Origin: Deltaproteobacteria bacterium
GTDB taxonomy: Bacteria; Desulfobacterota; Desulfobacteria; Desulfobacterales; Desulfatirhabdiaceae
DNA length: 22,052 bases
Reading direction: 5' to 3'
Assembly (NCBI GenBank): GCA_021778975.1
Contig: JAJYBO010000017.1
Span: 1 to 22,052, forward strand
Shown: positions 1-8,361 of the stretch, in pieces
Position numbering within the stretch: the first letter of the stretch is position 1
Layout: every line of letters starts with the position of its first letter
Position numbers and translations under genes: made by a program
Notes under the pieces: model-generated
Seen by the model: the letters and a program-made list of their open reading frames with translations, nothing else
What the model was told of the DNA's origin: nothing
Database searches by the model: none

Positions 1-626
1 ATGACCGGAAATTCCAGCTCGCCGGCATCGGTGTTCCGTTTCTCTAAACCGGTTACCGTCAGACGTGTGCCGTGACAGTACAGGCAGGTGGTGGCGTCCA
101 TCGAAGCGTCCGGCGGTGTGAAAACGACCTGATGACCCTTTGGGAAGGGCGTTCCGGTGATGCTTTGTTTCAGATTCTGGTACAGTGAGTTTCCCATGAG
201 GTTTTTCCAGGCATGGGCCATGATATTGTCAGCGTACTGTTTGCGCTCCTCCGCGTGGCATACCGCACAGTCTTCCGGCGTGACCACGACATGAACCCTG
301 TACCCGTTATGGGAGAATGTGTCGCTGTGCGCCTCTGGATGGTGCGTGTGACACTCGGCGCACCCCACGACGACGGATTTCAGAGGGTCCGGTATGGTGG
401 TGCTGGAGACTTTACGGCCCGGCATGGCCACTTTCATGGCCGCTTCAGGGGATGTCATCGCATGGCGGCTTTTCTTCCAGTCCGCGACAATACCCGGATG
501 AAATGTTTCATGGCATCCAAGACATTCCTGGGTGGCCTCGCTGATTGGCGGGGTATCGTCACAAACACCGGGGATGGCGCTCATGACGCCGCAAAACGCC
601 AGAATCATCATCACAAGCTGTTTCAT
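1..626 (-). CDS. multihaem cytochrome c, HAO-like (partial, runs off the window)
   Basis: Reading the minus strand from the ATG at 626 gives 208 codons, open to the window edge, so the C-terminus is missing. Residues 1-22 look like a secretion signal (MKQLVMMILAFCGVM core), placing the protein in the periplasm. Four CxxCH haem-binding motifs are visible at residues 35-39 (CLGCH), 89-93 (CAECH), 120-124 (CAVCH) and 181-185 (CLYCH). The stretch HPGIVADWKKSRHA just after the first haem resembles octahaem cytochromes of the hydroxylamine-oxidoreductase (HAO)-like family, which oxidise or reduce small nitrogen or sulfur compounds. That subfamily call is inference, because the catalytic haem region lies outside the window. 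A ribosome site (AGAGAGG) sits 6 bases before the ATG. The gene follows the DUF3786 gene, with a dispersed-repeat hairpin between them. Multihaem c-type: sure. HAO-like: moderate. Confidence 0.85.
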   Translation of the reverse strand, partial: MKQLVMMILAFCGVMSAIPGVCDDTPPISEATQECLGCHETFHPGIVADWKKSRHAMTSPEAAMKVAMPGRKVSSTTIPDPLKSVVVGCAECHTHHPEAHSDTFSHNGYRVHVVVTPEDCAVCHAEERKQYADNIMAHAWKNLMGNSLYQNLKQSITGTPFPKGHQVVFTPPDASMDATTCLYCHGTRLTVTGLEKRNTDAGELEFPV

Positions 627-662
627 GAAAGCCTCTCTTTCTTCTGAGGTGAGATAACATCT

Positions 663-724
663 CCGCAACGACGAAGGACGCAGCGCAACGCCGCATCCGG
701 ACATTTTATGAAGCCGTCAAATTT
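663..724 (-). repeat. dispersed repeat element, half copy (copy A)
   Basis: By eye, the reverse complement of this segment matches 54 of 62 bases with 21899-21960 at the other end of the window. It holds a stem-loop with arms 676-685 and 689-698 (10 pairs including two G-U) and a 3-base loop. The segment is non-coding, between the DUF3786 stop and the cytochrome start. Only one half of the larger inverted repeat seen at 21899-22037 is present. Confidence 0.75.
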
Positions 725-741
725 GTGTTCTCTGGTCTGTG

Positions 742-1353
742 TTATCTGGCGAGCGCCATCAGACGATACACCAGCATCCCGGACAGCCAGGCGATGTCTT
801 CCGGAGACAGCATATCGCCAATGCTGTCATCGAAAAGAATATTGGCCTCTGCCGGAAATTCGGCGTCGCCTTCCCACAGAACCAGTTGCAAGGGAATTCT
901 GGGAAAAAGCCAGAATTCAAAACCCGCATCGCCAGCAGGGATGGGGCGCCCGGACAGTTTTTCGGCGGCTTTTGTCAGCGCCTGAATGTTCTGACCAAAT
1001 GTCTTCTTCAAAGGGTCTATGGCGCGCTTGACAAATGCGCTGAAATAAAACGACGCACCTGGAATTTCCCGGTAGGCCACCCAGTTGTCCGCGGGCTTGC
1101 GATCCGATTCGGACTGGAGATAGTGAAGAATCAGCACCTGCTCTTGTATGGGAACTTCTTTCGGGTCCGGTGAAGCATCGCTGAAACGGTACTCCGGCAG
1201 GTGAATGTGATAAATCCGGTTTAGAAAGGGCGCAGCGATGTGCGTTTCTTCGCCCTCAAAGCCAGCACGCGCCAGCAAGTGGCTTACAGGTTTCTTCGCA
1301 AGGGCTTCAACGGCGATTTTCGCGGCGTTGTAATAGTCATCAATACGTGGCAT
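742..1353 (-). CDS. DUF3786 domain protein
   Basis: A 203-residue soluble protein with no signal peptide, membrane segment or metal-binding motif. The overall pattern resembles DUF3786 proteins: an N-terminal helix, a central segment around HYLQSESDRKPADNWVAYREI (about residues 77-97) and a C-terminal part with FWLFPRIPLQLVLWEGDAEF (about 147-166). These proteins are common in anaerobes carrying corrinoid or Wood-Ljungdahl genes and often sit beside them; their function is not established. The ATG at 1353 is preceded by GGAG about 12 bases upstream. The gene starts only 38 bases after a strong terminator-like hairpin that follows acsE, so it depends either on readthrough or on a promoter I cannot see. 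Family call is from pattern memory, without a search. Confidence 0.75.
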   Translation of the reverse strand: MPRIDDYYNAAKIAVEALAKKPVSHLLARAGFEGEETHIAAPFLNRIYHIHLPEYRFSDASPDPKEVPIQEQVLILHYLQSESDRKPADNWVAYREIPGASFYFSAFVKRAIDPLKKTFGQNIQALTKAAEKLSGRPIPAGDAGFEFWLFPRIPLQLVLWEGDAEFPAEANILFDDSIGDMLSPEDIAWLSGMLVYRLMALAR

Positions 1354-1391
1354 TACCTGATAACTCCAAAAATCCGAAGGGTTTCATAAAA

Positions 1392-1427
1392 CAACAAAGC
1401 CCCGCTGAATTCACCGGGGCTTTGTTG
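1392..1427 (-). terminator. intrinsic terminator after acsE
   Basis: A perfect 13-base inverted repeat, CAACAAAGCCCCG (1392-1404) with its complement at 1415-1427 and a 10-base loop. On the minus strand the stem is GC-rich at its core and ends in TTTGTTGTTTTATG, a U-rich tract. It lies 25 bases after the acsE stop, where the acs operon should end. The A/T-rich stem base on the other side could also give some activity in the opposite direction. Confidence 0.85.
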
Positions 1428-1452
1428 ATACAATGACGAAACGAAGTGTCGC

Positions 1453-2334
1453 CTATATTTCGAGCCAGGAATCTGAATAAAGAACATTGCCCAGAATAAC
1501 GTTGGTGGTTTTAGCGTAATCCTGCATTTCTTTCGAAAGACCGGCCATATTTGGCTGATTTCCATCCATAACGCCGTAGATCAGATCAACAATGTCCTGA
1601 CGTTTGCCTTTGGCAATGGCGGTCAGTTGATCATCCTGCGGATCGGAAATAACGGAATACATGCCATATTTCTCGAGCATGACCATGTAGGTCTGGTTCA
1701 GGATGGGACGCAGATGCGTCGGAGGCCCGTTGGAAATATTGGAAAGACCGCAGGTGCTTTTGGCGCCCGGCGCGATATCCTGAATCATGCCCTGAAAGTT
1801 CATCAGGCTGATGGCCTGGGGCTGCTGGATATTGACCGGGGTAACGATGCCGTCCACCCAGATTTTTTCGTTGGGAATGCCGGCTTCATTGGCCGCATAC
1901 AGCAGTTCGACACACAGGGCGGCGCGTTCGTTTTCATCTCTGGGAAGACCCTCCGGCCCCCACATCAGCGCAATGAAATCCGCATTGTACTGGGCGGCAA
2001 GTGGAATCATCCGTTGATAGCGTTCCGGACGGCACATGATGGAATTGATCATGGGCGGAAGTTTGCAGACCTTTAGGGCCGCCTCGATGGCATCAATATT
2101 GGAAGTATCCAGTACCAGCGGAATATCATCCACCACTTCCTGCACCACCTGCACCACCCAGGGCATCAGTTCGACGCCGTCTTTTTTGGCCGGCCCCAGG
2201 TTGATGTCAATATAGTCCATCCCTTTTGATTTCTGAAACAAAGCCTCTTCCTGAATGGGTTTAGGATCCCGTTCTTTAAAAGCCCTGCCGATTTTCTTGT
2301 TGATGACATTCAAGCTTTCGCCTATCAAATACAT
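1453..2334 (-). CDS. acsE: 5-methyltetrahydrofolate:corrinoid/iron-sulfur protein methyltransferase
   Basis: This cytoplasmic TIM-barrel (pterin-binding) enzyme moves the methyl group between methyl-tetrahydrofolate and the cobalt of the corrinoid/iron-sulfur protein AcsCD. Family signatures include IGESLNVINKKIG near the N-terminus, MDYIDINLGPAKKDG, PLVLDTSNIDAIEAAL, the Asn-rich pterin site and CGLSNISNGPP (the GLSN motif). I place the start at 2334, giving 293 residues, because AAGGAGG lies 4 bases upstream of that ATG; the open frame extends 13 codons further but would read through the ribosome site. The protein is somewhat longer than the roughly 262-residue Moorella enzyme. It is the last gene of the acs operon, separated from acsC by a long stem-loop and followed by a strong terminator. 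Function call is secure from sequence and context. Confidence 0.95.
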   Translation of the reverse strand: MYLIGESLNVINKKIGRAFKERDPKPIQEEALFQKSKGMDYIDINLGPAKKDGVELMPWVVQVVQEVVDDIPLVLDTSNIDAIEAALKVCKLPPMINSIMCRPERYQRMIPLAAQYNADFIALMWGPEGLPRDENERAALCVELLYAANEAGIPNEKIWVDGIVTPVNIQQPQAISLMNFQGMIQDIAPGAKSTCGLSNISNGPPTHLRPILNQTYMVMLEKYGMYSVISDPQDDQLTAIAKGKRQDIVDLIYGVMDGNQPNMAGLSKEMQDYAKTTNVILGNVLYSDSWLEI

Positions 2335-2349
2335 ACATCCTCCTTTGCT

Positions 2350-2395
2350 GAAAGATGAATTGTAACTATACACACCACTTCACAATTCATCTTTC
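2350..2395 (-). promoter_or_regulatory. intercistronic stem-loop between acsC and acsE
   Basis: A perfect 14-base inverted repeat: GAAAGATGAATTGT at 2350-2363 with its complement at 2382-2395, loop 18 bases. The stem is AT-rich and has no U-tract after it on the minus strand; it ends just before the acsE ribosome site (AAGGAGG at 2339-2345). This suits an mRNA-stability or processing element that tunes acsE relative to acsC better than a terminator. Role is inference. Confidence 0.6.
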
Positions 2396-2409
2396 TTTAG
2401 TGAAATGAA

Positions 2410-3750
2410 TCATCTCGCCTTTAAAAACGCCGGAAGATGGGCTGCTTCACGAGGACCGACGGTGATGGTCCATCCGGTCAGCTCTTCTTCCACATCGCCG
2501 GCGATTGCCGCTGCATAGCCGGGGATAATCAACTCTTTGTGCTTGACCTTATCGGCAATGCCGCTCTTCTTGACAAACATCCCCACATCGTCACCGGAGA
2601 ATTTACCCGCGGCCCATGCGGTCATGACGGAAAGACCTTCTGAGTCTTTAATCAAAAGCCATGCCGGCACCCGGCTGCCTTCAATTTCACCGGATACGAT
2701 AAAATAGGTAAGCGCAAAGTTGGTGGTGACCAGCACCGGCGAATTTTCATCCGGGTTGCCGATTTCATAAATGCCTTCGGTTACGGTCATAGGCCGCTGC
2801 GGGTCGGTGAAGATATTCAGCCGTTCGAGCAGCAGCGGGAATACGGATTCACCCTTGAAATCGGACAGCACCACGATGGCGCCGTATTTGGCGATGAACA
2901 TACCCGCAATCAGCGTTTCCATATCGAGGTTGGACGCCATTTCGCAAGGAAAGGTGATGGTCGGGAATCCCAGCGCCCGATTGCCCTGTTTCAGGGCCGC
3001 TCGGCGGATGACGACCTCGTCTTCGAGAGCTTGCTTCACTTCTCTGGCGCCGGAATCGAGCACCAGGTCTTTCAGCCCCATTCCGGTCAGTTTGGTGGTC
3101 AGCGGTATCAACGCTTCGACGGAATCGGCCTTGACTGCCAGCGGCAGATCGTTTTCCTTGGCCAGAGCGCCAAATGCATCGGCGGTGGCCGCGGTGGCCG
3201 CATACATGAGTGGACGTTTGAATTTGCTGGCGTCAATTCCCGCCTTCATGACATCGGCGTTTTCGGTCATCAGCACCAGGTTGAATTCGGATGTTTCGGC
3301 AATCAATTTCGCTTTTTCGGCGAAAGCGGCTTTGTCGCCGTTGACATCCTTCAACGCCACCATTTCAGGCCGCAGGTTCAGCCCCACGCGTTCATACTGG
3401 AAGGCGTTCCAAACGGTCAGCTTAGCTTTCAGTTCGTCAACGGAAATATCGGATTTTACCAGCGCCGCGAGGCCGGTCTTGTTGAAAAATGTTTTTTCAT
3501 GACGATAGAGAACGGTTTCACCGCCAGCGGTCAGCGCCCGTACGCCTTTTCCGATGGCTACGGGGCGGATGGGAGGCGCGGAGGCTTCCGCGAGTTTCTC
3601 TCTGGCTTCGGTGGATACGTAAGGGCAACTGTCCAGTTCCGCTTTACCTGACGCCAGGTTCATGGCAAATGCAAGACATGTCGGCACGCCGCATTCCTTG
3701 CAGTTGGTTTTGGGCAGGAGTTTAAAAATCTGAATACCGGTTAATGCCAT
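2410..3750 (-). CDS. acsC: corrinoid/iron-sulfur protein large (gamma) subunit
   Basis: With AcsD this protein carries the methyl group on a cobamide and delivers it to acetyl-CoA synthase. The N-terminal [4Fe-4S] cluster that keeps cobalt as Co(I) is ligated by C17, C20, C25 and C42 (NCKECGVPTC...DSCPYVS), the same spacing as in the Moorella protein. A TIM-barrel domain follows, then a C-terminal cobalamin-binding domain; it includes AAGKFSGDDVGMFVKKSG (about residues 380-397 of the 446-residue chain). I choose 3750 as the start because AAGGAG lies 6 bases upstream; the frame continues 9 codons further but without a ribosome site and across it. The gene lies 149 bases after acsB and 75 before acsE. 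Identification is secure. Confidence 0.96.
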   Translation of the reverse strand: MALTGIQIFKLLPKTNCKECGVPTCLAFAMNLASGKAELDSCPYVSTEAREKLAEASAPPIRPVAIGKGVRALTAGGETVLYRHEKTFFNKTGLAALVKSDISVDELKAKLTVWNAFQYERVGLNLRPEMVALKDVNGDKAAFAEKAKLIAETSEFNLVLMTENADVMKAGIDASKFKRPLMYAATAATADAFGALAKENDLPLAVKADSVEALIPLTTKLTGMGLKDLVLDSGAREVKQALEDEVVIRRAALKQGNRALGFPTITFPCEMASNLDMETLIAGMFIAKYGAIVVLSDFKGESVFPLLLERLNIFTDPQRPMTVTEGIYEIGNPDENSPVLVTTNFALTYFIVSGEIEGSRVPAWLLIKDSEGLSVMTAWAAGKFSGDDVGMFVKKSGIADKVKHKELIIPGYAAAIAGDVEEELTGWTITVGPREAAHLPAFLKAR

Positions 3751-3773
3751 TGTTATCTCCTTGTGATATTGCT

Positions 3774-3861
3774 TCATGATCGCGGCGGCGCGCCACGATC
3801 ATGATATTGATTATGCCTGTCAAATAACGGAGTTTCAGGAAACAACGTCTGCGGACAGACG
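3774..3861 (-). promoter_or_regulatory. two stem-loops in the acsB-acsC spacer
   Basis: Two hairpins lie in the 149-base gap. One has perfect 9-base arms, 3774-3782 and 3796-3804 (TCATGATCG and its complement), enclosing a GC-rich loop with the palindrome GGCGCGCC. The other is CGTCTG-CGGA-CAGACG at 3846-3861. Neither is followed by a U-run on the minus strand, so I read them as processing or stability structures rather than terminators. Confidence 0.5.
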
Positions 3862-3899
3862 CGAAAAACGCACCTGCCCGCGCAGTTCACATGGCGATA

Positions 3900-6116
3900 T
3901 CATCCACCGATAATCGGCGGTAAAGACAGCGCCGGATGGCCTTTTTCCTGAAGAAAGGGCAGAATTTCTTCTTCCGTGATACCGATGGTCTCGTCGGCGA
4001 TCATGTCGTAGAAATTCGAAATTCCCATTTCCTGTCCCCGTGCAATCAATCTGTCTTTGATTTCTTCTTTCAGGATTTTGGGCATCCATACCATTCTCTC
4101 AAGACCACCATCACCTTTGATGAACTTTTTCTGGGTAATGTTGTATTTGGAATGGCCCACAAAACCCGGAGAAGAGGCGCCACCGCCCATCACACCCGCC
4201 AGGGTGGTGAACTTCATGCCGCATGGGGTTTCACCGGCGTAATCACGGTTGACCGTCATGACACCGTTGCAGGTGGGAAGCGTTGCGGCGATACATTCAC
4301 AGCAACCGCAGGTGGTCATGGGATCAATAACCAGTGAGTAGAGATTGTAACGTTCCACCGCACCGCGGGAGGCTTTCTTCACGAACTCGTTGACGCCTTT
4401 GAACTGCCCCAGAACTGTATCCAGACATTCGCCTTTTTCAATGGGCTGGTTGGGTCCGGTGGGGTTGATTTCATAGGAGGCCTTGCAGTCCATCCAGTTG
4501 TAAGCGCCGCACAGACCGGTTCGCTCCGGGCTGACCGTGCAGACGTGGTTGGGTGCAAAAGACTGACACAGCGTACAGGAATAGAAAATTTCCTCGGCCT
4601 CGTCCGTCATCTTCTCGACACGCTCATCCCGCGTTTTGTATTCGGCGCGGGCGCGAGCGGTGATTTTATCCACATCTTCTTTTTTGGTGAACAAAGTTAC
4701 CTGAACCTTGTCCAGAATTTTACCGAAATCCTGATGATATTTGGCGTGCAGCACAACACCGATATCCTTCAGGCTGAACCCTTTCTCTACAGCGGCTTTG
4801 CTGATGCGGACCCAGGAGATATCCCGCTGTCCGATGTGCATCACGCCCTGAATGTAATTGACAAGGTGATGGATCTGGCGCTCCAGAATGGGTTCGAAAT
4901 CGGACTGGAATTCGCGGCCCGCCACCTGAACATAAATACCCAGAGAGAAGGTGCCGCCAGGTTTCACATCCTTGATATCGGGGCCGTCAACGATGACTTT
5001 GCCGTCTTCAATTTCGCTCATTTCCGCCATTTTGACCAGCTCGGTGCACTGGGTCTTGCCGCCGCCGCACTGACAGTACAGATCGGCGCCACGAACGCGC
5101 TCACCTTCATAGGCCGGGCCGAATGCGCACGGAATATCAATCTTGGATACCGTAACCTTCAAACCACGAACTTCAACGGACTTCTGCACCATGTCTTCGT
5201 GTTTGACGTTGGCCACCACATGTTCGTAGGTGCAGATACCGGTGGGCAGAATTTCCGGAATATCCGTATCCGCCAGCGTCGGAAAGCCCCAGTTGACGCA
5301 ACCGGCCGCTGCCGCCGCCCATTCGGCATTGACATCGCCCAGCGCGTTGACGAAAGCGAAAATTCTGTTTTTATTGTACAACAGCATTTTTTTGTAATCA
5401 CCGGGTTTGATACCGCCGAAGGCCATGGCCGCGCGGTTGGCAAATCCCAGTGCAAAAATGGCCGATGAAATATCCGGCCCAAATGGTACGATACGGGTAT
5501 TCCAGCCGATCTGAACGCCGGCTTCCAGAAGCTGCTGAGAAACGGTGGTGCCGTTCTGATTGGCGGCCAGGAAGATATAAAGACTGCGTTTCTGATATTC
5601 TTCGACGATCATCTTGGCAATTTCAGGGCTGGGAGCCGCACCCACAATCGCTGCAAAACCCGGTGCTGAACCATCTACGAACTCGACGCCGCGTTTTCTG
5701 AAAACCGTGTCGTCCGCCGCGCCCAGCCAGATTTTTCCGGAAGCTTCATCAATATCTTCGGAATGCAGATAAAAATCCGGCTGTTCCAGATACCGCAGGG
5801 CTTCTTCGATTTCAAACGCCAAAAGCGCCGCCATACCGGCATCCAGCAAAGGCCCCAGATAGGGCAGGTGATGGGCGCCCTTGACATGCGGCGGCAACAA
5901 CCCCCGCGCAAAATCAAGCGGCTTCTTCATGTCTTCCAGGGTTTCGACTTTCATGCCCAGAAGCGAATAAATAACCGGCAGATAATAAGCGGTGTTGGGA
6001 AAACCGACTTTGGTGTCTGCATTGTAAGTGGCCAGCGCCTTTTTATATTTACCTTCCACTTTGGAGACGATGTTATAGCCGCCCTGAATGGCCGCAAAAG
6101 CAACTAATCTTGACAT
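3900..6116 (-). CDS. acsB: acetyl-CoA synthase (CODH/ACS alpha subunit)
   Basis: This enzyme joins a methyl group, CO and coenzyme A to acetyl-CoA at the Ni-Ni-[4Fe-4S] A-cluster, or runs the reverse in acetate oxidisers. The [4Fe-4S] ligands are C514, C517, C526 and C536, and the distal nickel site is C603-G604-C605 in TTCGCCECI. The spacing equals that of Moorella AcsB with an offset of 8, and 738 residues is close to the family length (about 729). The N-terminal part (about 1-315) is the domain that contacts CO dehydrogenase, so this is the bacterial type that carries it, not the shorter archaeal CdhC. The ATG at 6116 has GGAGGAAGG 5 bases upstream. It is third in the acs operon, 98 bases after cooS. 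No key residue is missing. Confidence 0.98.
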   Translation of the reverse strand: MSRLVAFAAIQGGYNIVSKVEGKYKKALATYNADTKVGFPNTAYYLPVIYSLLGMKVETLEDMKKPLDFARGLLPPHVKGAHHLPYLGPLLDAGMAALLAFEIEEALRYLEQPDFYLHSEDIDEASGKIWLGAADDTVFRKRGVEFVDGSAPGFAAIVGAAPSPEIAKMIVEEYQKRSLYIFLAANQNGTTVSQQLLEAGVQIGWNTRIVPFGPDISSAIFALGFANRAAMAFGGIKPGDYKKMLLYNKNRIFAFVNALGDVNAEWAAAAAGCVNWGFPTLADTDIPEILPTGICTYEHVVANVKHEDMVQKSVEVRGLKVTVSKIDIPCAFGPAYEGERVRGADLYCQCGGGKTQCTELVKMAEMSEIEDGKVIVDGPDIKDVKPGGTFSLGIYVQVAGREFQSDFEPILERQIHHLVNYIQGVMHIGQRDISWVRISKAAVEKGFSLKDIGVVLHAKYHQDFGKILDKVQVTLFTKKEDVDKITARARAEYKTRDERVEKMTDEAEEIFYSCTLCQSFAPNHVCTVSPERTGLCGAYNWMDCKASYEINPTGPNQPIEKGECLDTVLGQFKGVNEFVKKASRGAVERYNLYSLVIDPMTTCGCCECIAATLPTCNGVMTVNRDYAGETPCGMKFTTLAGVMGGGASSPGFVGHSKYNITQKKFIKGDGGLERMVWMPKILKEEIKDRLIARGQEMGISNFYDMIADETIGITEEEILPFLQEKGHPALSLPPIIGG

Positions 6117-6214
6117 AAAACCTTCCTCCTTCGTTGAGGATTTAAATAAGTCTTAAGAGTTAAGCTTTAAGTGCTCAGTATCATTGGAACGAGCTGATAC
6201 ATGCAACTTCAAAC

Positions 6215-8269
6215 TTATGCGGATTCCAGTTTCTGACGATCCGCCATATCCATCAATACGCGCTCTCTGCCTTTGTCAATGCCCAGGGCTTTGCGCTTTT
6301 TGTCAATGTGAGCGATCATCTTGTGGGCGTGTTTGATCGGGTCGGCTTCACAGTCCCACATACCACCGTAGATTTTTTCCAGTTCGTTGTACATATAATT
6401 CTGAAAGACCGGCGCGCCGCTCATCGGCAGGTGCAGACCGAATACCGTATAGACGCCGGAGGTGACAAAATAGTGGCCGATGCTGATGGCTTTTTCACTC
6501 ATCCACTCCGGAGCGCTTCCGGCTGCGGGCAGATCGCAGATGTCTTTGCCAAGTCCGCCGGCTTTCACAACTTCGGTGGCCGCCAGAAGGATGCGGCTGT
6601 TGTCAACACAGGAACCCAGATGCAGTACGGGCGGGATACCGACGGTTTCGCAAACTTCGGCAAGACCGGGGCCGCAATATACCGCTGCGGTTTCGGGGGT
6701 CAGCAATCCTTCCATGGCGCAGGCGATACCATTGCAGCCGGTGGTCAGAACGATGACGTCATTTTTGATCAGTTCTTTGACGATGGCGATATGGGCTTCG
6801 TTGTGGCGGGTTCTGGCGTTGTTGCAGCCGACGACGCCGGCAATACCCCGGATACGTCCGTTGATGATGTTGTCATTCAGGGTGTAATAATCGCCGCGAA
6901 ACGTGCCGCCCAGGTGATATTTAATGGATTCCACGCTGAACCCGGCGATTTGAGTGGCCTTGTGGCGGGGAATCATGACCTCGACCCGGCGGTTGGTGAA
7001 GTTGTCAATGGCCATCGTGACGATGCGTTTGGCGTCTTCCATGGCATGGTGTTCGTCAAATTCGATGTGGATGGCGTTGTCCTGCTCCATCTTGGCGATG
7101 GGATGGGTGGTGATCAGTTTGGTGTGAAAGCATTTGGCGACGTTGGCCAGGTTCTGGAAGATGCACTGAACATCCACGACCATGGCGTCGCAGGCGCCGG
7201 TGATAATGGCCAGTTCCTGCTGCAGATAGGTGCCTGCGGGCGGAACGCCGTGACGCTGCAGAATTTCATTGCCGGTGCAGCAGATACCGCCAAGCTGAAT
7301 ACCTTTGGCGCCTTTGGTCTTGGCGTAGTCAATCATTTCTTTGGACTGAGCCGAGGCGACGATCATTTCGGAAAGAATCGGTTCATGGCCATGAATGATG
7401 ATGTTGACATGATCTTCCTTCATGATGCCCAGATTGGCCTCGGATTGCAGCGGATACGGAGTTCCAAAAAGAACGTCCTGAAGGTCGGTGGCGATCATGG
7501 AGCCGCCCCAGCCGTCAGCCAGCGCGCAGCGAGTACATTGCTTGACCAGGTTTTTATAATCCTGATCCACGCCCATATGGGTGCGGTGCATGATTTCAAC
7601 GGTTTCTCTGTCAATGTTACGGGGCAAAACGCCCAGTTTTTTCCATCTTTCATACAGAGGCGCCGGCGCGCGTTTGAGGTATTCGAGGTTTCCGGATGAT
7701 TTCCCCCATTCGTTCAGGGCTTTTTCGGCCACTTCAAGGGCGATTTCATCCAGATCGCGATCAACGGTCTTGCCATCCACCTCGACGGTTGTGGCGACAC
7801 CGAAATTGGGCGCAATGGCGATCAGTTTCTGAGGATCCTTGATTTTATAATCATTCGTCTCTTTTTTGGCGACGGACATGAACACTTCGGCGACCCCGCG
7901 GCCATGATCGGAGTGCGCGGAGGCGCCGGCCGCCACCATACGCGCAAAGTTACGGGCGGCGATGGTGTTGGCGGTCGCGCCGCAGAGTCCTTTGCGGTCA
8001 TCGGGACCGTCAGCGGATTTGGTCAGGGGCAGACGGCATGGTCCCATCGCGCAGTTTTTGCAGCAGGTTCCCTGAATGCCGATATTACAGGGCTTCATGG
8101 CTTCCGCTCTGTCAAACACGGTTTCCACACCCAGTTCCTGAGCGCGACGAATCATTTCCTGGGTGGCGATATCAATGGAAGCGCCAACGGGATCCGCCAA
8201 CTTGGCCGCTTTTTCGGCTTTGGCTTCTTTGGCTTCCACTACTTTTTTCAACTTGGTCTCTTCTGCCAT
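6215..8269 (-). CDS. cooS: anaerobic Ni-Fe carbon monoxide dehydrogenase catalytic subunit (CODH beta)
   Basis: It interconverts CO2 and CO at the Ni-Fe-S C-cluster and passes CO through a tunnel to AcsB; acsA is the equivalent name. D-cluster Cys C61 and C69 and B-cluster Cys C70, C73, C78 and C96 are seen in PCNIGIQGTCCKNCAMGPCRL's region (residues 60-80). C-cluster elements are HGHEP (293-297), GGICC (327-331), VGCNNAR (480-486), TTGCNG (509-514) and GSCVDNSR (552-559). Residues 1-25 form a Lys/Ala/Glu-rich extension before the conserved domain. The start at 8269 has AGGAGG 9 bases upstream; the frame runs 7 codons further back through that ribosome site. 684 residues is normal to slightly long. 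It follows acsD by 92 bases. Confidence 0.97.
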   Translation of the reverse strand: MAEETKLKKVVEAKEAKAEKAAKLADPVGASIDIATQEMIRRAQELGVETVFDRAEAMKPCNIGIQGTCCKNCAMGPCRLPLTKSADGPDDRKGLCGATANTIAARNFARMVAAGASAHSDHGRGVAEVFMSVAKKETNDYKIKDPQKLIAIAPNFGVATTVEVDGKTVDRDLDEIALEVAEKALNEWGKSSGNLEYLKRAPAPLYERWKKLGVLPRNIDRETVEIMHRTHMGVDQDYKNLVKQCTRCALADGWGGSMIATDLQDVLFGTPYPLQSEANLGIMKEDHVNIIIHGHEPILSEMIVASAQSKEMIDYAKTKGAKGIQLGGICCTGNEILQRHGVPPAGTYLQQELAIITGACDAMVVDVQCIFQNLANVAKCFHTKLITTHPIAKMEQDNAIHIEFDEHHAMEDAKRIVTMAIDNFTNRRVEVMIPRHKATQIAGFSVESIKYHLGGTFRGDYYTLNDNIINGRIRGIAGVVGCNNARTRHNEAHIAIVKELIKNDVIVLTTGCNGIACAMEGLLTPETAAVYCGPGLAEVCETVGIPPVLHLGSCVDNSRILLAATEVVKAGGLGKDICDLPAAGSAPEWMSEKAISIGHYFVTSGVYTVFGLHLPMSGAPVFQNYMYNELEKIYGGMWDCEADPIKHAHKMIAHIDKKRKALGIDKGRERVLMDMADRQKLESA

Positions 8270-8361
8270 TTTGAGGTTCCTCCTCATCATTATGGGTATC
8301 CGGGCAATACGCGAAGGTATCGTTATGGTTATGGCATTGCCTGGCGAAAGATAGTTTCACA

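Noticed and set aside
3818..3823. TTGACA in the acsB-acsC gap as an internal promoter
   Set aside because: No acceptable -10 hexamer at 15-19 bases.
6308..7699. 463-codon plus-strand frame
   Set aside because: Antisense shadow of cooS; Gly/Asp/Phe-rich composition typical of a reverse-frame read of a GC-biased gene.
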